44,277 bases of DNA, taken from positions 1 through 44,277 of the forward strand of contig JAGSGJ010000014.1 of the NCBI GenBank assembly GCA_023955225.1, written 5' to 3'. The translations under genes and the position numbers were made by a program. Below, piece by piece: positions 8,723 through 16,595 of this stretch. Numbering within the stretch: the stretch's first letter is position 1; the number at the start of each line of letters is the position of its first letter. The DNA comes from Sulfurovum sp. Its GTDB lineage: Bacteria; Campylobacterota; Campylobacteria; Campylobacterales; Sulfurovaceae. The notes under the pieces were generated by a model, which worked only from the letters and a program-made list of their open reading frames with translations, did not search any database and had not been told where the DNA came from.

Positions 8723-9322
8723 ATGAAAAATGTACTTATTATCAACGGACATCAAAGATATGATGAAGTTGCAGAGGGTAACCTCACAAAGATGTATATA
8801 GACTCAGCATCTGAGTTCTTTCAAAAAAATGGTTTTAATGTGAAGCATAGTGTAGTTGAAAGTGACTATGATATAAAAGAAGAAGTTGAGAAGTTTGTTT
8901 GGGCTGATTATATAGTATTGCAATATCCTGTTTTTTGGATGGGTGTGCCTTGGATTACTAAAAAATATATAGATGAAGTTTTTTCTGCCGGTGATCATAA
9001 TGGTTTGTACATAAACGATGGAAGAACTAGAAGTGATGCATCTAAACGTTATGGCAGTGGAGGTTTGATGCAAGGTACAAAGTATATGATTTCACTTACT
9101 TACAACTGCCCTACTAGTGAATTTTCTGATAAAGATGGTTTCTTTGATGGACTTTCTTTAGATGAAGCAAATGTTGCTACGCATAAAACATTTCAATTTT
9201 GTGGAGCTGAGCCTTTAGAGACTTATGCTATACACGATATATTTAAAGGTGACTTAGATATGGATTCTGAATTAAAACGCTTTAGAGACACACTTGAAAG
9301 AAATTTCATAGCACATATATAG
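8723..9322 (+). CDS. mdaB: NAD(P)H-dependent oxidoreductase, MdaB/flavodoxin-like fold family
   Basis: A 199-residue flavodoxin-like fold quinone reductase. The start KNVLIINGHQ is the phosphate-binding loop of the family, WADYIVLQYPVFWMGVPWITKKYIDEVF is the conserved flavin and dimer segment, and GGLMQGTKYMISLTYN follows as in MdaB. The family (modulator of drug activity B) reduces quinones with two electrons and defends against oxidative stress in Helicobacter and Campylobacter. A strong AAGGAAAG ribosome site precedes the start. Followed by a clear hairpin. Confidence 0.85.
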   Translation: MKNVLIINGHQRYDEVAEGNLTKMYIDSASEFFQKNGFNVKHSVVESDYDIKEEVEKFVWADYIVLQYPVFWMGVPWITKKYIDEVFSAGDHNGLYINDGRTRSDASKRYGSGGLMQGTKYMISLTYNCPTSEFSDKDGFFDGLSLDEANVATHKTFQFCGAEPLETYAIHDIFKGDLDMDSELKRFRDTLERNFIAHI

Positions 9323-9332
9323 AAACCCTTTC

Positions 9333-9361
9333 ATCGTTATGCTTACAGCAGGCATAACGAT
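9333..9361 (+). terminator. hairpin downstream of mdaB-like gene
   Basis: ATCGTTATGC and GCATAACGAT make a 10-bp perfect stem with a 9-base loop, ten bases after the stop codon, followed by CGTGTTTTAG. It is a likely terminator, though the T-run is short. Confidence 0.65.
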
Positions 9362-9467
9362 CGTGTTTTAGATATATACCTTTCACACTACACATCCCTC
9401 TCCTTAGCTAACACTTGAGTAACACTACTAACGATACACTACATCATAAACAAATAAAAGGACAGAC

Positions 9468-10268
9468 ATGAAAACAACTTCATTGAAACTCTCAACTTTG
9501 GCAGCAGCAGCTATTTTTGCTGGAACAACAGCATTTACTTTAGTAGGATGTGGCGGGGGAAGTTCAACAACTTCATCTACTCAAACAAGCAAAATTAGTG
9601 GTATGGTTCCAGGAACGCTTATTGAAGCTTTTTGTGAGGATGGTAGTTACTATTCTACCACATCCACCATACCTACAGTTGGAGATACCGATAAGCACCC
9701 TTTTGAGTTAGAAATTCCAAGTACAGTCAATTGTCGTCTGGTTATGACAACAAATGAAAATAATGAAACGACGAAAGTTGTTACTCCTATTGGTATTATT
9801 ACAACTGATGCAAATGGTACACTCTTTACTGCAGATGCAGATATAGACCTTGGATATATTGCACTTGCTATGCATCCAGATGACATTAATGATACTGACG
9901 GAGATCATGTATCAGATGATATATTGAGTATTCAAGTGGGTAATGAATTATTTGTTGTTGAACTTGAGAATGATCCTATGGATTCTGATGGTGATGGCAT
10001 ACTAAACGTCTACGATAATGATGATAATGACACACTAAGTAACCATGATGATAATGATGATGATGGTGATGGATATCCAGATGTTGATAATGATCTTGAT
10101 GATGATGGTATTGACAATGATAGCGATGTTGATGATGATAATGATGGTGAAAATGATGATATAGATGATGACGATGATGGTGATGGCCAGCTTGATGATG
10201 TAGATGACGATGATGACAATGATGGTCATCTCGATATAGAAGAAGATGATGATGATGTCACAGTATAA
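9468..10268 (+). CDS. Asp-rich lipoprotein with calcium-binding (TSP3-like) repeats
   Basis: The 266-residue protein has a lipoprotein signal with lipobox LVGC (Cys28), then GGGSSTTSSTQTS, a linker typical of surface-exposed lipoproteins. Residues 35-165 form a small beta-rich domain. From about residue 165 the protein is a run of D-x-D-x-D-G-x-x-D units (DSDGDGILNVYDND, DDGDGYPDVDND, DDDGDGQLDDVDDD), resembling thrombospondin type-3 or dockerin calcium loops. Such a tail should bind many Ca2+ ions and be strongly acidic. The DNA is a degenerate GAT/GAC trinucleotide tract that could vary in length. It is followed by a 13-bp hairpin. Role unknown; adhesion or surface structure is plausible. 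Confidence 0.8.
   Translation: MKTTSLKLSTLAAAAIFAGTTAFTLVGCGGGSSTTSSTQTSKISGMVPGTLIEAFCEDGSYYSTTSTIPTVGDTDKHPFELEIPSTVNCRLVMTTNENNETTKVVTPIGIITTDANGTLFTADADIDLGYIALAMHPDDINDTDGDHVSDDILSIQVGNELFVVELENDPMDSDGDGILNVYDNDDNDTLSNHDDNDDDGDGYPDVDNDLDDDGIDNDSDVDDDNDGENDDIDDDDDGDGQLDDVDDDDDNDGHLDIEEDDDDVTV
10040..10258. repeat. GAT-rich trinucleotide tract inside the lipoprotein gene
   Basis: About 220 bases consist largely of GAT and GAC codons with occasional GGT, AAT and CTT. The Asp-rich tail arises from this tract. It is coding and not spaced like a CRISPR array. Slippage could change the number of calcium loops. Confidence 0.75.
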
Positions 10269-10278
10269 ATAATTCTTA

Positions 10279-10307
10279 CTTGTTACGTCTCAAAGAGACG
10301 TAACAAG
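10279..10307. terminator. strong bidirectional hairpin
   Basis: CTTGTTACGTCTC and GAGACGTAACAAG form a 13-bp perfect stem with an AAA loop between the convergent lipoprotein and desulforubrerythrin genes. It is the strongest hairpin in this part of the window. Confidence 0.75.
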
Positions 10308-10339
10308 CATACTTATGTATTTAATTTATCCGTGTAAAA

Positions 10340-10999
10340 TTATTTCTTAGAATTCAATCTTGACTGGTACTCTTGTCCATGATCACATACCGGACAATTT
10401 TTTAACGCTTTTTTACCGTAATGTACATGACCACACACTTCACAGATCCATGCTTCTTCTGCATCTTCACTTACAAACTCAGCATCAGATTCAAGTCTCT
10501 CTAAAAGCATTTGAAACATCTTTTCATGTTCCACTTCTACTTTACCGATACCTGTAAATAGTTTTACTGCTTCTTTGTGTCCTTCCTCTTTTGCAATTTG
10601 AGCAAAATCTGGGTACATCGTTACATTTTCATAAGACTCACCATCTATGGCACACTGAAGATTTTCTTTTGTATTTCCAAAACTCTCTTCACTATTTTTT
10701 TCCATTCTATTGTTTAAAGCAAGTTCAAGTTTGGCATGTACTTTTTCATTGTTTGCAGCTCTTTGAAAATGTTCAGCTATATCTCTGTAGCCTTCTTTTT
10801 GTGCTACTTTGGCAAAGTATTCATATTTATTTCTTGCTTGTGATTCACCTGCAAATGCTTTCATTAAGTTCACCATTGTAAGATTTTCAGTTACCATTTC
10901 CATAGCTTCTCCACAACAATGTAAAGCGCCACCACCTACAGTTTGTATTTCAACTTCATTCCCGCATTTGTTACATTTGTATGTTTCATATTGTCTCAT
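10340..10999 (-). CDS. desulforubrerythrin (three-domain rubrerythrin)
   Basis: The 219-residue protein has three metal modules: an N-terminal desulforedoxin-like Fe(Cys)4 site (YKCNKCGNE ... LHCCGE), a ferritin-like diiron domain with ExxH-type ligands (GESQARNKYEYFA, NNEKVHAKLE, DGESYENVTM, VEVEHEKMF), and a C-terminal rubredoxin-like site (WICEVCGHV ... NCPVCDHG). This order is that of the Campylobacter jejuni protein (Rrc, desulforubrerythrin), a peroxide reductase in the cytoplasm. I chose ATG at 10999 (AAGGA seven bases upstream) rather than the TTG two codons earlier. Supports an oxygen-exposed but anaerobic-type metabolism. Confidence 0.93.
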   Translation of the reverse strand: MRQYETYKCNKCGNEVEIQTVGGGALHCCGEAMEMVTENLTMVNLMKAFAGESQARNKYEYFAKVAQKEGYRDIAEHFQRAANNEKVHAKLELALNNRMEKNSEESFGNTKENLQCAIDGESYENVTMYPDFAQIAKEEGHKEAVKLFTGIGKVEVEHEKMFQMLLERLESDAEFVSEDAEEAWICEVCGHVHYGKKALKNCPVCDHGQEYQSRLNSKK

Positions 11000-11133
11000 A
11001 TTCAATTCCTTAATTTTTTGTTGGAAACTCTATCCATCATTCATTACACGCAAAGCACCATAGCACATATTTTCTATGTCAGAACACTCTGCAAAGAAAA
11101 AGTGGAAGCCACTTTACAGCCAACTATATCTGT

Positions 11134-11487
11134 TTAGTCGTATAAATCATCATCAAAAGCATCATCAAAAGCACCAGAATGCCTGTCTTCAAGACACTCC
11201 CAAAATGACTTACCTTTTATGTCATTTTTTTCTTTAGATACCAATGTTGCTTCAAAGTCATGCAGGTATTTGTCATACACTGTTTCTCTCTCATGTTTAA
11301 GTGGTGTCTTACAATGACATGATTGATACCATTCAAGTGTCTCAGCATCTGTCATCACTGCTTTTTGCATGGCATTCACGATATAGGGACCATCTGGCTC
11401 TTGACCGGCAATGCTTCCATCGATCAAAGCTGTAAAAAAAGCTTTCATTTTAAGTTTGTCTATTTTTGCTTTCACTTTGTATAACAT
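11134..11487 (-). CDS. conserved hypothetical protein
   Basis: A 117-residue soluble protein I do not recognise. The N-terminus is basic and helical (MLYKVKAKIDKLKMKAFFTAL), the middle holds a CHCKTPL cysteine pair, and the tail is acidic (AFDDAFDDDLYD). No signal peptide or transmembrane segment. GAAAGGACTTAAA gives a good ribosome site. It has its own upstream spacer and is oriented like the downstream desulforubrerythrin gene, but a gap of about 130 bases with no clear terminator separates them. Function unknown. Confidence 0.7.
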   Translation of the reverse strand: MLYKVKAKIDKLKMKAFFTALIDGSIAGQEPDGPYIVNAMQKAVMTDAETLEWYQSCHCKTPLKHERETVYDKYLHDFEATLVSKEKNDIKGKSFWECLEDRHSGAFDDAFDDDLYD

Positions 11488-11584
11488 TTTAAGTCCTTTC
11501 GCACTTACAGTGTATCATATCAATACTGTATCTTTTGTATATCTAATAATTGTATAATATCATAACATTATCATAAGGAAAATC

Positions 11585-12076
11585 ATGAATATCACCTATC
11601 AACTCACTCAAGATGAATACCAACAAGCAGTAAACTTACACCACAAAAAAGGCAAAAGAGTCCTAATGCTTGCTATTTATGCAACATTGGCAACCATCAT
11701 AGTCGTAGTCGGTACTGATTTTTCAAATACCCGTGAGATCATCACTAACGTGATAGCTGTCTTTTTTTCTATCTCTTTTTATATGCTGTTTGTACGAATG
11801 CTCTCTGCATATCAAGCCAAAAGTGTGTATCAAAAAAGTACTATTTTACCACATGAAGTCACACTTCATATATCTGGAAAAGGTATCAAGTTAGATAAAA
11901 ACACTAAGGATACCTCCATACCATGGAGTGCATTTAGGAAGTGGAAAAATGATGATTATTTTTACCTTCTGTATACAAATCCTCGTAGATTCAATGTCAT
12001 TCCTACCCGTGCCATGAGTGAGGCAGAAAAAAAAGAGTTTGATGCGTATCTTGAGAAATACATTCCTCAAGGTTAA
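11585..12076 (+). CDS. YcxB-like membrane protein
   Basis: A 163-residue protein with two adjacent transmembrane segments at about residues 26-45 and 52-72, then a soluble C-terminal domain: LHISGKGIKLDKNTKDTSIPWSAFRKWKND and FYLLYTNPRRFNVIPTRAMSEAEKKEFDAYL. That pattern (W-x-x-h at the start, h-x-x-P-x-R-x-h at the end) is the YcxB-like domain, of unknown function. AAGGAAAATC precedes the ATG. Its stop is one base from the end of the convergent TRIC-like gene. Confidence 0.78.
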   Translation: MNITYQLTQDEYQQAVNLHHKKGKRVLMLAIYATLATIIVVVGTDFSNTREIITNVIAVFFSISFYMLFVRMLSAYQAKSVYQKSTILPHEVTLHISGKGIKLDKNTKDTSIPWSAFRKWKNDDYFYLLYTNPRRFNVIPTRAMSEAEKKEFDAYLEKYIPQG

Positions 12077-12077
12077 C

Positions 12078-12677
12078 TTATAGCATCGGAATAGCCCATT
12101 TCTTATAGTATGCGATTATTCTAAGTACGATACCTGCGAAAAAAACCATGGTCATCGTATAGAAAGAGATCAGGTCATAAAGATCTAACACATAGAGCAT
12201 TAAACCTATGAGAAGTGCGATCGTTCCATAAAATCCTGTTTTGAGTACAAAAGGAATCTCATTGATGATCACATCTCTAATGATACCTCCCCCTACTGCA
12301 GTTACAAAAGCCAAAGCCAATACACCTGTAAGATTAAGCCCCGCTTCTATAGCGACCAGTGCACCCGTGATACTAAAAGAGATCAGCCCGATGGAGTCAC
12401 TAAGGATGAAAAGGGGTTTGTTCTCTATACTGTCTTTTTTTTGAAATTTAAAAAGTATCAATAAGATCATGACGATGAGGATCGTAAGTGCAGGCATATT
12501 GTGTGTAAATGTATAAGGTGTTTTATCTACTGCGATATCTCTGATGAGTCCCCCACCCAGCGCAGTAAGAAACACAGAGATCAACGTACCCAGAAAATCC
12601 AGTTTATTACGTACCGCCACAAAAAAACCGGAACTGGCAAAAGCAATGATACCAATATACTCTGCAACTTCAAACAT
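12078..12677 (-). CDS. TRIC-type cation channel family protein (UPF0126, YadS-like)
   Basis: A 199-residue membrane protein with seven predicted helices in two repeats, each with a glycine-rich signature: ALGGGLIRDIAVDKTPY near residue 40 and AVGGGIIRDVIINEIPF near 127. These GGGxxRD motifs define the bacterial UPF0126 family, homologous to eukaryotic trimeric intracellular cation channels. The physiological ion in bacteria is uncertain. No operon partner is evident. Confidence 0.9.
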   Translation of the reverse strand: MFEVAEYIGIIAFASSGFFVAVRNKLDFLGTLISVFLTALGGGLIRDIAVDKTPYTFTHNMPALTILIVMILLILFKFQKKDSIENKPLFILSDSIGLISFSITGALVAIEAGLNLTGVLALAFVTAVGGGIIRDVIINEIPFVLKTGFYGTIALLIGLMLYVLDLYDLISFYTMTMVFFAGIVLRIIAYYKKWAIPML

Positions 12678-12715
12678 ATAGTGCTACTTTATCTCTTATT
12701 TTCAAACGATGTCTA

Positions 12716-13099
12716 CTAGTTTGAAACACAGGCATTACCCCGTGAAGCCCATTTGACGATAATAGATTTTCTATCAGTCTCAAAATAAATTTTACATGTT
12801 TGCTGGACAACATCAGTGCCATAACCCATACCATAGTACCCACCACGGTACCCACCAAATCCACCATACCCCATAGATATAGATGGATAACTATAAATTC
12901 GAGATCTCTCATAGACATACACTTTATTTTTATTTGGTAAAACATAGGTACTGTCAGGATACCCTATCTTCTGGATCAGATCATTAATATTCTGTCCCAC
13001 CCAAGCGTTATACTTGTTGACAAAATTTTGGTGTGACGCACATCCCTGCATAAACAAGATAGCCATCGCAAAAAGAGAAATTTTTAAAAAAACTTTCAT
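12716..13099 (-). CDS. small lipoprotein, Gly/Tyr-rich
   Basis: A 127-residue protein with a lipoprotein signal (MKVFLKISLFAMAILFMQGC, acylated Cys20). The segment AWVGQNINDLIQKIGYPDSTYVLPNKNKVYVYE resembles the SmpA/BamE-like beta-alpha motif in which W-G-x-x-x-x-h-h-x-x-h-G-x-P precedes a tyrosine-rich strand. A Gly/Tyr-rich loop (GYGGFGGYRGGYYGMGYG) separates it from the C-terminus, which ends with CKIYF and a second Cys that may form a disulfide. Periplasmic lipid-anchored protein of unknown role. Confidence 0.75.
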   Translation of the reverse strand: MKVFLKISLFAMAILFMQGCASHQNFVNKYNAWVGQNINDLIQKIGYPDSTYVLPNKNKVYVYERSRIYSYPSISMGYGGFGGYRGGYYGMGYGTDVVQQTCKIYFETDRKSIIVKWASRGNACVSN

Positions 13100-13185
13100 G
13101 ATCTATTCCTTTCTTTATTGAACTCTGCATAGATTATTTTTATAGTATACACTTTAAATGTAATAAATGTGTAATTTCATGGGTT

Positions 13186-13202
13186 AACGCTTTGAGAGCG
13201 TT
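13186..13202 (-). terminator. hairpin downstream of arsI-like gene
   Basis: AACGCT and AGCGTT form a 6-bp stem with a five-base loop, 34 bases after the arsI-like stop on the minus strand. No strong T-run follows, so this is a weak candidate. Confidence 0.3.
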
Positions 13203-13235
13203 GAATTATAAGCGTTTTCATAATCTCTTGAAAGG

Positions 13236-13739
13236 CTATTCATCTGAACTCGTACTGCAACAAGTATCATCATTTTTAGTTGGTGTGCATGATGGTGTTT
13301 CAGTAAACTTACCAAAGGTTGGCATACAACAACCATCAACTGTATCAGAAGCATCTACACCAAATACTTCCACATCGTCCATAGAGTGATAATTCTCCCA
13401 GATTATACCTGTAGGATCTGTTACCCAGTATTTATTTGAAGATTTGTAGCAACAGACTGCACCCTCTTCTACCTTTCCTTTAATCCCTTTCTCTTCAAAG
13501 GTATGCTGTGCTTTCAATAGTGCATCATCACTCTCATACTGCACACCCAGATGATTTACACCTTTTTCATCGCCTCTTGTTGATATAGCAAAATTAAGAG
13601 AGAGATCATCTACCAACCATTGTGCATAGTCATCTTTTACTTTAGTTGCTTTTGTTCCAAACTGAGTATTATAAAAAGCAATACTCTCTTCTATATTGTC
13701 TACTGACATATGAATATGCAGTCTTCTTTTGTCGTTCAT
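13236..13739 (-). CDS. arsI: ArsI/CadI family vicinal-oxygen-chelate metalloenzyme (C-As lyase-like)
   Basis: The 167-residue protein is a glyoxalase/VOC-fold enzyme of the ArsI/CadI group: HIHMSVDNIEESIAFY at the start, NHLGVQYES with His63, a vicinal cysteine pair Cys96-Cys97 in GAVCCYKSSNKYWVTDPTG, and Glu115 in IIWENYH. In ArsI the His/Glu residues hold Fe(II) and the Cys pair binds trivalent organoarsenicals, cleaving the C-As bond with O2. The C-terminal tail is Cys-rich (GCCMP, PSC, DDTCC) and could bind further metal. No other ars gene is adjacent. AAAAGGATATAAA precedes the ATG. Confidence 0.87.
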   Translation of the reverse strand: MNDKRRLHIHMSVDNIEESIAFYNTQFGTKATKVKDDYAQWLVDDLSLNFAISTRGDEKGVNHLGVQYESDDALLKAQHTFEEKGIKGKVEEGAVCCYKSSNKYWVTDPTGIIWENYHSMDDVEVFGVDASDTVDGCCMPTFGKFTETPSCTPTKNDDTCCSTSSDE

Positions 13740-13914
13740 TTTATATCCTTTTGCATTTATTTTTACATTATAACATCTATTTTAATGATTATTTATACGA
13801 GGTTGGTAGATAGAGTTTTATGGGGAGGTTTGTCGTATAGTAGCTACTAGACAATACATAGTAGCTGAATGCTCATAGTAGGAGTTGTGGCAATGAGAAA
13901 GTGCTTGCTGTATA

Positions 13915-14886
13915 CTACTTACTCATTCTAAATTTGGGTAAATTTAAAAAATCAAATTTTCCACATAACTCATTCACATCATTGTCTATTGATTCTCCGA
14001 TAAATATCATAATTGATGGTTCTGTATATTCTTCTAACTCTTCAAATGAAACATTACCAAATGAATAATTTATTACAATTGGGTTTGGAACATCTTTGAC
14101 TTTTACAACACCTTTTACCCTGTAAATACTTTTGGGAAGATTTTTTAACACTTCATCCACATCATTAAACTCAATATCTTCTTTGAGGTAAGCTACTTTT
14201 TGGGTGATTGAGTCTTGAGTAGTATGATTAAGATGTTGATAATCCTTTGCCAATCCAATAATCTCATCAACTTTGTATACACCCTCAAACACTTCTTTAG
14301 TAACAACACCTTGTTCGGCATTGTTAATCACATAGTTATTAAATATGGTCTTACCTGTTAAAGTATTTTTGATATTGAATTCATTTTTAATTTCAATGAC
14401 ATCTTTCTTTACAGCTTCTAATTCATCATCAGTCACAAGATCTGTCTTGTTTAATACAAGTATATTAGAACCACCAACTTGATATTTAGCCGTAGAGTTG
14501 TCTTTGTAAGAATCAAGATTTTTAGAGTCTACAACACAAATCACACCCTCAACAGAGACACCAAGGTTTTGTAGAGATAAAAAGATAGGAAAAGGCTCAG
14601 ATGCCCCTGAGGTCTCTACAAATATGATTTCAGGGTTATACTTATTAATAATCTCAATAACACCACTTTCAAACTCTTCAGATAATTGACAACAAATACA
14701 CCCTTCTGATATTTCAAGTACTTCACTATATACATTACTCAGTATATTTCCGTCAATACCAATATCACCAAATTCATTTACAACAATAGCAACTTTTTTA
14801 TCACTAAAATGTTCTTTGACCGTATTGGTAAGCATGGTAGTTTTACCAACACCTAAAAATCCTGTAATTATAAATGACTGTATCAT
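13915..14886 (-). CDS. CobW/COG0523 family GTP-binding metallochaperone
   Basis: A 323-residue G3E GTPase. It has a P-loop GFLGVGKTT at residues 9-17, the family-defining metal motif CICC at 63-66, Walker B-like ETSG near 91 and NKTD at 146-149 for guanine recognition; a C-terminal CobW domain follows. COG0523 proteins deliver metals (Zn, Co, Fe) to client enzymes. It lies 122 bases downstream of oxidoreductase cluster 1 on the same strand, behind a hairpin, so it may be transcribed by read-through. Its client and metal are unknown; no Zur-type site was recognised upstream. AAGGAACAGAC precedes the ATG. Confidence 0.88.
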   Translation of the reverse strand: MIQSFIITGFLGVGKTTMLTNTVKEHFSDKKVAIVVNEFGDIGIDGNILSNVYSEVLEISEGCICCQLSEEFESGVIEIINKYNPEIIFVETSGASEPFPIFLSLQNLGVSVEGVICVVDSKNLDSYKDNSTAKYQVGGSNILVLNKTDLVTDDELEAVKKDVIEIKNEFNIKNTLTGKTIFNNYVINNAEQGVVTKEVFEGVYKVDEIIGLAKDYQHLNHTTQDSITQKVAYLKEDIEFNDVDEVLKNLPKSIYRVKGVVKVKDVPNPIVINYSFGNVSFEELEEYTEPSIMIFIGESIDNDVNELCGKFDFLNLPKFRMSK

Positions 14887-14979
14887 GTCTGTTCCTTGTT
14901 AATAAAACTTATTTAATAAGCTCTTGTGTTTAGGGTTTATGAAAAAAGTTTGTAAGTGTTTTTTTGAAAGAGGGAATAA

Positions 14980-15004
14980 ATAACTGTGCTTAGAGCACAG
15001 TTAT
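14980..15004 (-). terminator. hairpin after oxidoreductase cluster 1
   Basis: ATAACTGTGCT and AGCACAGTTAT form an 11-bp perfect stem with a three-base loop, four bases after the stop codon of the last cluster gene on the minus strand. The following bases (TTATTCCC) are only partly T-rich, so it may be a partial terminator or an mRNA 3'-end stabiliser. Confidence 0.65.
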
Positions 15005-15008
15005 AAAA

Positions 15009-15725
15009 TTATGCGTTACCGTTGTTGTGCTTAGAAGGTTCTAGAATTGGTTCTAGTCCTACTTCTTTAGCCCATGCAGCAGTTAAGTCATAAGCAGCAG
15101 ATGCAGTAGAAAGATTTTTATCGATAAGCTCTTGCTTTTTCTTAAATTTCTTCTCAATTACTGAGTCAAGTGTAGCAGTACCACCAGAAGCTGTATATTT
15201 CTTAAGGAATCTATCTTTGATTCCTTCTTCAATAGAAGGCTTACTAACTGTACCAAGAGCACCAAATAGTGCACCTAGCATTGCCATGTTTGTAGCAAGT
15301 TCAGTACCTGCCTGATCGATAGCAAACTGAGTAAAGTCATGAGTTAGCACTTTTACATTCAAGTCATTTAATGTCTTTTGATCTTCTACAGTTAAAAGAT
15401 CTCTATCAGAGTTAATGATAACAAGACCATTTTCTTTGATACCAGCATAAAAAGGCATAGTGTATGATTTACCCATAGTAATAACTTGTGGGTGGAAAAT
15501 CATAACGATATCAGGATAAATTACTTCACCTCTATCATAAATAGGCACTGTACCAATTCTTACATAAGACTCAGATGGAGCCATACGCTTTTCTGCACCA
15601 AAGAATGGATTAGAAACTGCGAAGTAACCATCAGTATCTGCTGCTGTTGCTGCAATGTGAGCAGCTGTTACAGCACCTTGACCACCAAGACCCGGAAGTC
15701 TTACTTTTATTGAATCTTTAGCCAT
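15009..15725 (-). CDS. 2-oxoacid:ferredoxin oxidoreductase gamma subunit (cluster 1)
   Basis: A 238-residue gamma subunit of the pyruvate/2-oxoglutarate:ferredoxin oxidoreductase family. The start VRLPGLGGQGAVTAAHIAA is the family glycine-rich motif; SNPFFGAEKRMAPSESYVRIG and LATNMAMLGALFGA follow as usual. The gamma domain contributes to the dimer interface and CoA site of the complex. It is the last gene of the D-E-A-B-G cluster; its ATG shares a base with the stop of the beta gene (TAATG), implying coupling. It is clearly homologous to but divergent from the gamma subunit at 36736-37440. Whether pyruvate or 2-oxoglutarate is the substrate cannot be told from this subunit. Confidence 0.92.
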   Translation of the reverse strand: MAKDSIKVRLPGLGGQGAVTAAHIAATAADTDGYFAVSNPFFGAEKRMAPSESYVRIGTVPIYDRGEVIYPDIVMIFHPQVITMGKSYTMPFYAGIKENGLVIINSDRDLLTVEDQKTLNDLNVKVLTHDFTQFAIDQAGTELATNMAMLGALFGALGTVSKPSIEEGIKDRFLKKYTASGGTATLDSVIEKKFKKKQELIDKNLSTASAAYDLTAAWAKEVGLEPILEPSKHNNGNA

Positions 15726-16594
15726 TATAAACGTCCTTCTTTTTTACATTGCTTCAAGAACTCTTCAGCTGCTGGTGAAACAAATTTGAAGTTAGCAAAT
15801 CTATCTTTATCTTGATCTTTCATTTCGCCAAGACCTTCATTTGCACTTAGCCCAATTTCAAGAATACATGGCGTGTAAATGTTAAGGAATGTTGGTCCGA
15901 TTTCTCTTGCAACTAAAATAGCTTCTCTAACCGCTTTAGCGACTGCTTTAGGAGCAGAAGCTGTCATGTTCATAGAGTAATGACAACCAGATGTTACAGC
16001 TAGTTCCCACATTTTTACTTTTTCAAACTTTTTACCAGTAGGTGCCATTTTGAAAACTTGACCTTTTGGAGTTGCGCCTGATTCCTGTCCACCAGTGTTT
16101 GCATACACTTCGTTATCAAAACAGATAGTAGTGATATTTTCTTGTCTAAAGAATGATTGGAGTGTATAGTCAAGACCGATATCAACAGTAGCACCGTCTC
16201 CCGCTAGAACAACAACATCTTTCTCAATATCTGGAAATCTCCAGTCAAGAACTCTTTTGATACCAGTTGCAACTGCATTTTGGTTACCAAAAAGTGAGTG
16301 AACAGTATGAAGTGCGATGTGTGGGAACATCAAAGATGTACAACCTGTTGAGTTAACAATGATTGTATCTTCTGGTTTAGGTAGTGCAGATAGCACATAT
16401 CTTAACGCAGCAGCTTCCGGACAACCAGCACATAATGAGTGTTCTTCAAGTAACTCTTTAGTTTCTGGAAGTTCCTTAATACCACGTGGTTTCTCTTGAT
16501 TTTTAGCCCATGTAGCTTTTTCCTCAAGATCAATGATCTCTTGAGGCATAATGTCTCTAAATTCTGGGTTGATCTTATATATATCATGTCCCAT
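15725..16594 (-). CDS. 2-oxoacid:ferredoxin oxidoreductase beta subunit, TPP-binding (cluster 1)
   Basis: A 289-residue beta subunit. The thiamine diphosphate motif runs from GDGATVDIGLDYTLQS to FDNEVYANTGGQ near residues 150-180. Cysteines that would hold the proximal [4Fe-4S] cluster are visible in CAGC near 57, STGC near 84 and YTPC near 237. It catalyses the oxidative decarboxylation or reductive carboxylation step with the alpha subunit. One base separates its start from the alpha stop. In the reductive TCA cycle this enzyme makes pyruvate from acetyl-CoA, or 2-oxoglutarate from succinyl-CoA, using reduced ferredoxin. Confidence 0.93.
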   Translation of the reverse strand: MGHDIYKINPEFRDIMPQEIIDLEEKATWAKNQEKPRGIKELPETKELLEEHSLCAGCPEAAALRYVLSALPKPEDTIIVNSTGCTSLMFPHIALHTVHSLFGNQNAVATGIKRVLDWRFPDIEKDVVVLAGDGATVDIGLDYTLQSFFRQENITTICFDNEVYANTGGQESGATPKGQVFKMAPTGKKFEKVKMWELAVTSGCHYSMNMTASAPKAVAKAVREAILVAREIGPTFLNIYTPCILEIGLSANEGLGEMKDQDKDRFANFKFVSPAAEEFLKQCKKEGRL

Positions 16595-16595
16595 G

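Noticed and set aside
10010..10219. Ser-rich minus-strand frame inside the lipoprotein gene
   Set aside because: It is the reverse complement of the GAT tract; a poly-Ser translation is expected by chance.
10040..10258. Repeated GAT units considered as CRISPR or satellite
   Set aside because: The units are three bases long, coding, and have no spacer pattern.
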